7,456 nt of DNA. Origin: JALZDI01 sp965653225 (lineage in GTDB: Bacteria > Actinomycetota > Actinomycetes > Propionibacteriales > Nocardioidaceae). Where the stretch lies: positions 1-7,456 of the forward strand of contig CBFGZI010000162.1 of assembly GCA_965653225.1 (NCBI GenBank). The letters run 5' to 3'. The notes under the pieces were generated by a model, which was not told the origin of the DNA, ran no database searches, and saw only the letters and a list, made by a program, of their open reading frames with translations. Each line of letters starts with the position of its first letter. The first letter of the stretch is position 1. Both the position numbers and the translations under genes were made by a program. This document shows positions 1 through 5,861 of the stretch, one piece after another.

Positions 1-6
1 GAACAC

Positions 7-35
7 CGGGCGCCCGACTTGCGTCCCCCGCGGGG
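7..35. other. Two short GC palindromes at the left edge
   Basis: Positions 7-16 (CGGGCGCCCG) and 26-35 (CCCCGCGGGG) are both perfect 10-bp palindromes. They lie just beyond the stop of the small minus-strand reading frame that ends at 43. The second abuts the left arm of the first stem-loop repeat. Neither is followed by a run of T on either strand, so they are not convincing intrinsic terminators. In DNA this GC-rich, such palindromes can arise by chance. Confidence 0.2.
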
Positions 36-94
36 TCGCGTGTCAGTTCTGGATACATGCGCCGCGGCGTGGATGACACGCGACCGTTGCCGAC
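34..94. repeat. Structured repeat, copy A (stem-loop)
   Basis: This stretch aligns without gaps to 216-276, with 49 of 61 bases identical by hand count. The longest identical run is the block reading GCGGCGTGGATGACACGCGAC. It contains a perfect 12-bp inverted repeat, with arms at 34-45 (GGTCGCGTGTCA) and 74-85 (TGACACGCGACC) and a 28-nt loop. The right part of the repeat also supplies the C-terminal codons of the small minus-strand reading frame at 43-165. I do not recognise it as a named element. It could be a REP-like extragenic palindrome, a remnant of a miniature transposable element, or an RNA structure. Confidence 0.75.
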
Positions 95-165
95 CCGTCG
101 CTGAACACGAACCCGGCGACGATCGTGGCCAGCAGGACGAAGAAGACGGCGAACCCGGTGGGCAT
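43..165 (-). CDS. Possible small single-pass membrane peptide (40 aa)
   Basis: I do not recognise this protein. The frame starts MPTGFAVFFVLLATIVAGFV. Residues 3-22 form one strongly hydrophobic helix, long enough to cross the membrane. A short polar and basic tail follows, with two cysteines, Cys29 and Cys37, in the segment ACHPRRGAC. The ATG at 165-163 is preceded by GGAG ending 7 nt upstream, a good ribosome binding site, and this is the main reason to take the frame seriously. The stop is TGA at 45-43. The last third is encoded by repeat copy A, so the natural C-terminus may have been replaced when that repeat arrived. A longer version could begin at the ATG at 327-325, which overlaps the nei2 stop. 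It would have to read through repeat copy B and gains no plausible domain. The gene lies 151 bp downstream of nei2 on the same strand. It may equally be a chance frame. Confidence 0.4.
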   Translation of the reverse strand: MPTGFAVFFVLLATIVAGFVFSDGSATVACHPRRGACIQN

Positions 166-212
166 GCCCGATCTCCGATGTGACCGAATTGCGCGGATCA
201 CGAACCACCCCG

Positions 213-276
213 GACAGTCGTGTGTCGTCTCTGGACACCTTCGCTGCGGCGTGGATGACACGCGACTGTCGCGGAC
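213..276. repeat. Structured repeat, copy B (stem-loop)
   Basis: This is the second copy of the repeat at 34-94, offset by exactly 182 bp. The stem is longer here. Arms at 213-229 and 254-270 pair over 17 positions, of which 15 are Watson-Crick and 2 are G-T (221 with 262, and 227 with 256). Compared with copy A, the outer pair 34:85 is G-C while its counterpart 216:267 is A-T, so both sides changed and pairing was kept. The two G-T pairs are wobble pairs only in a plus-strand transcript. The element sits 40 bp beyond the nei2 stop and could act as a transcription boundary, but it has no T-tract. It fills most of the non-coding gap at 166-316, where I see nothing else. Confidence 0.75.
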
Positions 277-316
277 GTCGGCGAGGGCTGTCGCGGGCCG
301 GCGCCGGACGCTGCGT

Positions 317-1105
317 TCAGCGGTCATACGGCTGGCAGCGCGGGCACCAGAACGTCTGCCGCTCCCGGCCGGGCTCGCCCTGGTCGTCGGCGCTGACCGC
401 GGTGCCGCAGCGCCGGCACGGCTGCCCGCCGCGTAGGTAGACCCAGGTACGGCGACCGCGTCGGGTGTCGCCGGTGGTGGTCTGCTCGGCCCGGTCGCGG
501 TTGGACTCCAGCAGTGTCTTGGCGCGCACCACCAGCCGGTGCAGGTCGCCGACCTCGCCCACCGGCAGCCGCGGGTGCACGCCGGTCAGGAAGCAGACCT
601 CGGACTTGTACAGGTTGCCGATCCCGGCGAGGTTGCGCTGGTCGAGCAGCGCGTCGCCGACCTCGCGCTGCGGCGCCGCGAGCAGCCGGCGCACCGCCTC
701 GTCGGGGTCCCAGTCGGGGCCGAGCAGGTCCGGCCCGAGGTGTCCGACCAGGCGCTCCTCGTCGGCCCGGCGTACGACGTCGACCGCGCCGAGCTCGAAA
801 CCGACCGCCACCCAGGGCTGCGTCCTCAGCACCACGCGCGCCTGGTAGCCGGGGCGGCGCCACCGCGACCCGGGGCGGTACAGGTGCCACGAGCCCTCCA
901 TCTTCAGGTGGGTGTGCAGCGTGGTGTCGTCACCGATGCGGTGCAGCAGGTGCTTGCCGTGCGCGAGCACCTCGTGCACCACCTGGCCGGACAGGTCGAC
1001 GGTGGCGTGCTGCGGCACCCGCAGCTGCGACTCGGTCAGCGTCTCCCCGGCCAGCGCGCGGTGCATCCGGCGCGCGGCGCGCCAGACGGTGTCGCCCTCG
1101 GGCAC
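317..1105 (-). CDS. nei2: Fpg/Nei-family DNA glycosylase/AP lyase (Nei2, endonuclease VIII type)
   Basis: This base-excision repair enzyme removes oxidised bases, mostly pyrimidines in the Nei group, and cuts the abasic site by beta/delta elimination. The protein has 262 residues, normal for the family. The start is GTG at 1105-1103. It is fixed by the N-terminus MPEGDTVW, because Pro2 becomes the catalytic N-terminal nucleophile once Met is removed; Glu3 is the other catalytic residue. Lys51, in HGKHLL, is the conserved beta-hairpin lysine. The helix-two-turn-helix with the DNA-contacting Asn164 lies in QRNLAGIGNLYKSE (156-169). A C-terminal zinc finger uses Cys230, Cys233, Cys254 and Cys257, with a conserved arginine just before it in RQTFWCPRCQ. 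The MPEGDTVW start marks the Nei rather than the Fpg (MutM) branch. The gene begins 6 bp after the lhr stop and has only a weak ribosome binding site, so translation is probably coupled to lhr. From memory, mycobacteria keep the same order (Rv3296 lhr, Rv3297 nei). Confidence 0.93.
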   Translation of the reverse strand: MPEGDTVWRAARRMHRALAGETLTESQLRVPQHATVDLSGQVVHEVLAHGKHLLHRIGDDTTLHTHLKMEGSWHLYRPGSRWRRPGYQARVVLRTQPWVAVGFELGAVDVVRRADEERLVGHLGPDLLGPDWDPDEAVRRLLAAPQREVGDALLDQRNLAGIGNLYKSEVCFLTGVHPRLPVGEVGDLHRLVVRAKTLLESNRDRAEQTTTGDTRRGRRTWVYLRGGQPCRRCGTAVSADDQGEPGRERQTFWCPRCQPYDR

Positions 1106-1111
1106 GCGCGC

Positions 1112-4100
1112 TCAGCCCCGCAGCCGCAACCCGCGCGGGGTCGCGTGGAACCCGGCCGCCTGCAACGTGCGGCCCAGCGCCGATCCCAGCGCCGACCCGA
1201 GCACCTGCGCGCCGTCGGCGCGCTCGACGGTGAGCTTGCCGAGCGCGCCCTCGCGCACGGCCAGCGCCAGCGCGTCGACCGCCGGCTGCAGCGTCTCCTC
1301 CTCCGACGTGAACGTCAGCAGCGTGCGACCGCCACGCTCGACGTAGAGCACCAGCGTGCCGTCGACCAGCACCACCAGCGCTCCGGCCTTGCGGCCGGGC
1401 CGGTGCCCGCTGCCCGCACCGTCTCCGTCGGTGCCCGCCTCGACCGGCCGGTCCGGCCATGCAAGCGCGGCGCCGTAGGGGTTGGCCGGGTCGCACGCGG
1501 CCAGGGCGAGTGCCCGCGGCGCCTGGTCGGAGCTCTCCGACGCCGTCGCCCGCAGCCGGTCGACCGCGCCGGCGGCGCCGAACTGTGCCGCGCCCAGCCC
1601 CTGCACGAAGTAGCCGCGGCGGCAGCGCCCGCTCTCCTCGAACGCCGACAGCACGCGGTAGACCCCGGCGAACCCGCCCGGCACCCGCTCGCTGACCACC
1701 GCGCCGCGGGTCACCACGCCGTGCCGGTCGAGCAGCGCCTCCGCCGACGCATGCGCCCGCCGGGTCGGATCCGGCTCGCGCTCGGGCAGCAGCGACCACC
1801 GCCCCGCCGCGGTCGGCGGGCCGGTGCGGGTGGGCATCGGTGCACGGCCGTACGAGCGGCGGCCGTGCACTCGTGCCCGGGGCGGGGTGCGCCGGGTGCG
1901 GTGCGCGGACCGGCCGCCGCTGATGAGCGTGCGCAGCGGGGCGAGCGTGTCGTTGCTGACCTGGCCGGACCAGACGAGGTCCCACAGCGCGGCCACGACC
2001 GCCTGGTCGTCGGTGGCGCCGATCGCGTCGGCCAGCTGGCGGAAGAAGAACGCCCCACCGCCGCCGAGTGCTTCCAGGATCGACTCGTGCAGCGGGCTCG
2101 ACTCGACCTCGACGACGTCGGGCAGCGTCAGGTGGGCGCTGTCGGCAAGGTGCAGCGCCACCCAGCCGTCGGTGCCGGGAAGGCTGCCCATGCCCGACCA
2201 CAGCACCTCCCCGGACGCGGTCAGCTCGTCGAGCATCGCGGGGGAGTAGTCGCTGATCCGCGACCCCAGCACGAACGGTTCCAGCGCCGACGCGGGCACC
2301 GCGCACCCCGCCAGCTGCTCGACCACCGACAGCACGCCGTCGACCCCGCGGAGCCGTCCGCCGACGTTCTGCCAGGCGGGCAGGAAGCGCCCAACGGCCT
2401 GCGGGTCGACCGGCTCGATCTCCTTGCGCAGCGCCGCCAGGCTTCGCCGCCGCAGCCTGCGCAGCACCTCGCTGTCGCACCACTCGGTGCCCTGGCCGCC
2501 GGGCCGGAACTCGCCCTCGACGATCCGGCCGGCCCCCGCGAGCCGCTGCAGCGTGTCGTGCACGACCGCGACCCCGAGGCCGAGGTGGCCGGCCAGGTCG
2601 GCCGGCACGAACGGGCCGTGGGTGCGGGCGTAGCGCGAGACCAGGTCGCCGAGTGGGTCGGCCAGCGGCTCGGTGAACGCCCCCGGAGTGCCCACGGGGA
2701 CGGGTACGCCGAGCGCGTCGCGCAGCCGGCCGACGTCCTCGACCGCGGCCCAGCGCTCCACGCCGGCGACGCGCACCCGGACCAGCCGGCGGCTCTCGGT
2801 GAGGTCGACCAGCCACTCCTCGAACGGCGCGCCCTCGCCGCTGCGGCGCCCGACCTCCTCGGTGGTCAGTGGCCCGAGCAGCCGCACCAGGTCGGCGACG
2901 CCCTCGGCGTCGGTGGCGCGACGTTCGTCGGTCAGGTGCTGCAGCTCGGCCTCGGTCTGTGCCAGCACGTCTGGGTCGAGCAGCTCCCGCAGCTCGGCCC
3001 GGCCGAGCAGCTCGGCCAGCAGCGAGGAGTCGAGCGACAGCGCCGCGGCCCGCTTCTCCGCCAGCGGGCTGTCGCCCTCGTACATGAACGCGGCGACATA
3101 GCCGAACAGCAGCGACCGCGCGAACGGCGACGGCTCGGTCGTGGACACCTCGATGACCCGCACCCGCCGGGAGGCGACCTCGCGCATCAGCTCGGTCAGC
3201 GCGGGCACGTCGTAGACGTCCTGCAGGCACTCGCGCACGGTCTCCAGCACGATCGGGAACGAGCCGTAACGGCTGGCCACGTCGAGCAGCTGCGCCGACC
3301 GCTGCCGCTGCTGCCACAGCGGGCTGCGACGACCGGGATGACGACGCGGCAGCAGCAGCGCCCGCGCCGCGCACTCGCGGAAGCGTGACGCGAACAGCGC
3401 CGACGACCCGACCTCGGTCGTCACCATCTCGTCGACCTCGTCGGGATCGAGCACGAACACGTCGGCCCCGGGCGGGTCCATGTCGGTCTCGGGCACGCGC
3501 AGCACGATGCCGTCGTCGCCCGACACCGCCTGCGCGTCGACGCCGTAGCGCTCGCGCAGCCGCACGCCGACCGCCAGCGCCCAGGGTGCGTGGACCTGGG
3601 TGCCGTAGGGCGAGTGCAGCACGATGCGCCAGTCGCCGAGCTCGTCGCGGAACCGCTCGACCAGCAGTGTGCGGTCGTGCGGCAGGTGGCCGGTGGCCTC
3701 GCGCTGCTCGGCCAGGAACGACACCAGGTTGCCCGCCGCCCACGCGTCGAGTCCGGCCCGCTCGGCACGTGCGGTCGCCGCCTCGGTGTCGAGCCGCCCG
3801 AGCTCGCGTACGAACCCGCCGACCGCGCGGCCGAGCTCGGCGGGCCGGCCGAGCGTGTCGCCCTTCCAGAACGGCAGCCGGCCGGGCTGTCCGGGCGCGG
3901 GGCTGACCAGGACCCGGTCGTGGGTGATGTCCTCGATCCGCCAGGACGTCGCACCCAGCGCGAACACGTCACCGACGCGCGACTCGTAGACCATCTCCTC
4001 GTCGAGCTCACCCACCCGAGAACCCGCGGCGGAGCCGCCGGATGACCGAGCCTCGCCGACGAGGAACACGCCGAACAGCCCGCGGTCGGGGATGGTGCCG

Positions 4101-5731
4101 CCGGAGGTGACCGCCAGACGCTGTGCGCCGGGCCGCGCGGTGAGCTGCCCGCTGACGCGGTCCCACACGATGCGCGGGCGCAGCTCGGCGAACTCGTCGG
4201 AGGGGTAGCGGCCGGCGAGCAGGTCGAGCGTCGCGTCGTACGCCGACCGCGGCAGAGTGGAGAACGGCGCGGCCCGGCGCACCACGTCGTACAGCGCGTC
4301 GACGTCGAGCGCGTCCACCGACACCGCGGCCACCACCTGCTGGGCCAGCACGTCGAGCGGGTTGTGCGGCATCCGCAGCGCCTCGATCGCGCCCTCGCGC
4401 ATCCGCTCGACCGTGACCGCGGTCTGCACCAGGTCGCTGCGGTGCTTGGGGAACAGCACGCCGCGTGACACCTCGCCGACCTGGTGTCCGGCGCGGCCGA
4501 CGCGCTGCAGGCCGTTGGCCACCGAAGGCGGCGCCTCGACCTGCACCACGAGGTCGACCGCGCCCATGTCGATGCCGAGCTCGAGGCTGGACGTGGCGAC
4601 CACGCACGGCAGCCGCCCGCGCTTGAGGTCGTCCTCGATCAGCGCCCGCTGCTCCCTGCTCACCGAGCCGTGGTGGGCGCGGGCGATCACCGGCGCCACG
4701 CTGCCGTCGGCGCCGAGAGCCTTGCCGCTCTGCGCCATCGCCTGTGCGGGCACGGTCTCGTCGTCGAGCTCGGCGCCGGCACGTTCGGCGGCGATCTCGT
4801 TGAGCCGCGCGGTGAGCCGCTCGGCCAGCCGCCGCGAGTTGGCGAACACGCTCGTCGAGCGCTGGTGGTCGAGCTGGTCGACGTTGCGCTCCTCGTGGTG
4901 CGGCCCGGGCGCCGCGCGCCGGTCGCCGCCCGACGCCGGGCCCTCCAGCTCGTCGTCGCCGAGACCGCCGACCGTGCCAAGCTCGCTCATGTCCTCGACC
5001 GGCACGACGACCCGCAGGTCGACCTCCTTGCCGTGTGCGGGGGAGACGACCTCGACCGGCTGACGACCGCCGAGGAAGCGGGCGACCTCGTCGACCGGCC
5101 GTACGGTCGCGGACAGGCCGATGCGCTGGGCGGGTGCGTCGAGCAGGTCGTCGAGCCGCTCCAGCGACAGCGCGAGGTGTGCCCCGCGCTTGGTGCCGGC
5201 CACGGCGTGCACCTCGTCGACGATCACCGTGTCGACGCCGCGCAGCGACTCCCGCGCCTGCGAGGTGAGGATCAGGAACAGCGACTCCGGCGTGGTGATC
5301 AGGATGTCGGGCGGGGTCTTGCCGAACCTGCGCCGCTCGGTGGCGGGGGTGTCGCCGGAGCGCACGCCGACGGAGATGTCGGGCTGGTGTGCGCCGAGGC
5401 GCTGCGCGGTGGCGCGGATGCCGGCCAGCGGCGCCCGCAGGTTGCGCTCGACATCGACCGCCAGCGCCTTCAGCGGCGAGACGTACAGCACCCGGCAGCG
5501 CCGCTGCGGGTTGTCGGGAACGTCGCCGACCGCGAGCCGGTCGAGCGCCCACAGGAACGCCGAGAGCGTCTTGCCCGACCCGGTGGGCGCGACGACGAGG
5601 GAGTTGCGGCCCGCGCTGACCGCCTGCCACGCGCCGACCTGGGCAGGCGTCGGCTCGGCGAACGCCGCGCGGAACCACTCGCGGGTCGCCGGCGAGAAGC
5701 GCCCGAGAACGGACGACGGGTCGCCTGCCAT
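1112..5731 (-). CDS. lhr: Lhr, large helicase-related protein (ATP-dependent SF2 3'-5' helicase)
   Basis: This is a full-length Lhr of 1539 residues, close to the roughly 1500 of mycobacterial Lhr. That family couples ATP hydrolysis to 3'-5' movement on single-stranded DNA, unwinds RNA:DNA and DNA duplexes, and is linked to DNA-damage responses. Visible helicase motifs: Q-motif glutamine Gln31 (EPTPAQ); motif I APTGSGKT 48-55; Ia VSPLKALA 84-91; II DEVH 172-175; III SAT 207-209; IV region VFANSRR 295-301; V ATSSLELGID 379-388; VI QRVGRAG 409-415. A winged-helix and beta-barrel segment characteristic of Lhr cores follows. Trp597, in SWRIED, probably matches the DNA-stacking tryptophan of Mycobacterium Lhr-Core. 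Residues from about 880 form the long Lhr C-terminal region of winged-helix type. I chose ATG at 5731-5729 because homology starts just after it and because a damage-type promoter ends six bases upstream, implying a leaderless message. A start at 5863 would put that promoter inside the gene. Stop TGA at 1114-1112. Oddities are a Gly/Ala-rich insert (about 255-277) and a small loop at 562-571. Confidence 0.95.
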   Translation of the reverse strand: MAGDPSSVLGRFSPATREWFRAAFAEPTPAQVGAWQAVSAGRNSLVVAPTGSGKTLSAFLWALDRLAVGDVPDNPQRRCRVLYVSPLKALAVDVERNLRAPLAGIRATAQRLGAHQPDISVGVRSGDTPATERRRFGKTPPDILITTPESLFLILTSQARESLRGVDTVIVDEVHAVAGTKRGAHLALSLERLDDLLDAPAQRIGLSATVRPVDEVARFLGGRQPVEVVSPAHGKEVDLRVVVPVEDMSELGTVGGLGDDELEGPASGGDRRAAPGPHHEERNVDQLDHQRSTSVFANSRRLAERLTARLNEIAAERAGAELDDETVPAQAMAQSGKALGADGSVAPVIARAHHGSVSREQRALIEDDLKRGRLPCVVATSSLELGIDMGAVDLVVQVEAPPSVANGLQRVGRAGHQVGEVSRGVLFPKHRSDLVQTAVTVERMREGAIEALRMPHNPLDVLAQQVVAAVSVDALDVDALYDVVRRAAPFSTLPRSAYDATLDLLAGRYPSDEFAELRPRIVWDRVSGQLTARPGAQRLAVTSGGTIPDRGLFGVFLVGEARSSGGSAAGSRVGELDEEMVYESRVGDVFALGATSWRIEDITHDRVLVSPAPGQPGRLPFWKGDTLGRPAELGRAVGGFVRELGRLDTEAATARAERAGLDAWAAGNLVSFLAEQREATGHLPHDRTLLVERFRDELGDWRIVLHSPYGTQVHAPWALAVGVRLRERYGVDAQAVSGDDGIVLRVPETDMDPPGADVFVLDPDEVDEMVTTEVGSSALFASRFRECAARALLLPRRHPGRRSPLWQQRQRSAQLLDVASRYGSFPIVLETVRECLQDVYDVPALTELMREVASRRVRVIEVSTTEPSPFARSLLFGYVAAFMYEGDSPLAEKRAAALSLDSSLLAELLGRAELRELLDPDVLAQTEAELQHLTDERRATDAEGVADLVRLLGPLTTEEVGRRSGEGAPFEEWLVDLTESRRLVRVRVAGVERWAAVEDVGRLRDALGVPVPVGTPGAFTEPLADPLGDLVSRYARTHGPFVPADLAGHLGLGVAVVHDTLQRLAGAGRIVEGEFRPGGQGTEWCDSEVLRRLRRRSLAALRKEIEPVDPQAVGRFLPAWQNVGGRLRGVDGVLSVVEQLAGCAVPASALEPFVLGSRISDYSPAMLDELTASGEVLWSGMGSLPGTDGWVALHLADSAHLTLPDVVEVESSPLHESILEALGGGGAFFFRQLADAIGATDDQAVVAALWDLVWSGQVSNDTLAPLRTLISGGRSAHRTRRTPPRARVHGRRSYGRAPMPTRTGPPTAAGRWSLLPEREPDPTRRAHASAEALLDRHGVVTRGAVVSERVPGGFAGVYRVLSAFEESGRCRRGYFVQGLGAAQFGAAGAVDRLRATASESSDQAPRALALAACDPANPYGAALAWPDRPVEAGTDGDGAGSGHRPGRKAGALVVLVDGTLVLYVERGGRTLLTFTSEEETLQPAVDALALAVREGALGKLTVERADGAQVLGSALGSALGRTLQAAGFHATPRGLRLRG

Positions 5732-5737
5732 GGCCCC

Positions 5738-5760
5738 ATTCAACCGGGTCCCACCGACAG
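5738..5760 (-). promoter_or_regulatory. RecA-NDp / PafBC-type DNA-damage promoter of lhr-nei2
   Basis: Read on the minus strand, 5760-5752 is CTGTCGGTG, 5751-5744 is an 8-nt spacer (GGACCCGG) and 5743-5738 is TTGAAT. The published RecA/LexA-independent actinobacterial damage promoter is tTGTCRGTG, 8 nt, TAnnnT. The core TGTCRGTG matches at all eight positions and the spacing is exact. The -10 box keeps its first and last T but has T for A at the second position. The -10 ends six bases before the lhr ATG, so transcription would start at or next to the ATG. This gives a leaderless lhr-nei2 message, which fits the absence of a properly spaced ribosome binding site. I infer activation by PafBC; neither pafB nor pafC is in the window. 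Confidence 0.7.
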
Positions 5761-5801
5761 GGGTGCTGCCGCAGCACTCCGGGCTTGCTTCGGACCCGGT
5801 T
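5742..5801. promoter_or_regulatory. Nested dyad in the divergent promoter region
   Basis: AACCGGGTCC (5742-5751) and GGACCCGGTT (5792-5801) form a perfect 10-bp inverted repeat. Between them, almost centred, is a 13-bp palindrome TGCTGCCGCAGCA (5764-5776). The left arm overlaps the spacer and -10 of the lhr promoter. The right arm falls between the putative -35 and -10 of the divergent AAA+ gene. This could be an operator or a paired binding site acting in both directions. GC-rich chance similarity is possible, and no known regulator is assigned. Confidence 0.4.
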
Positions 5802-5812
5802 CGGACGAGAAT
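5785..5812 (+). promoter_or_regulatory. Possible promoter of the AAA+ gene
   Basis: TTGCTT (5785-5790), 16 nt, then GAGAAT (5807-5812) resembles a weak housekeeping-sigma promoter on the plus strand. A start near 5819 would give a leader of about 43 nt before the ATG at 5862. CGGTTCGG occurs twice nearby (5797-5804 and 5822-5829). The hexamers are imperfect, so this is tentative. Confidence 0.3.
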
Positions 5813-5847
5813 GCGAGTGCGCGGTTCGGCGGACGTTGTGGCGGGGC

Positions 5848-5854
5848 GGGAAGG
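5848..5854 (+). promoter_or_regulatory. Ribosome binding site deciding the AAA+ start
   Basis: GGGAAGG lies 7 nt upstream of the ATG at 5862-5864. It favours this start over the in-frame ATG at 5811 and the long open extension back into lhr. Confidence 0.6.
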
Positions 5855-5861
5855 CGGCGAC

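Noticed and set aside
34..276. The two stem-loop repeats as a CRISPR array
   Set aside because: There are only two copies, about 80 percent identical, with 182-bp spacing. That is unlike CRISPR repeats and spacers, and no cas gene is present.
166..327. 94-residue version of the small membrane peptide starting at 327
   Set aside because: The extra 54 residues are encoded largely by repeat copy B, show no domain, and the internal ATG at 165 has the better ribosome site.
539..3388. 949-residue plus-strand open frame antisense to nei2 and lhr
   Set aside because: It is composed mostly of Arg, Ala, Gln, Gly and Pro with no domain, and lies opposite two well-supported genes. It is a GC-rich shadow frame.
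930..3743. 937-residue minus-strand frame overlapping lhr and nei2 out of phase
   Set aside because: It is an Arg/Ala/Gly-rich out-of-frame translation of lhr. The lhr frame carries all the family motifs.
5121..5861. Extension of the AAA+ frame 247 codons back into lhr
   Set aside because: This part is antisense to the conserved helicase domain. The ATG at 5862 has a well-spaced ribosome binding site.
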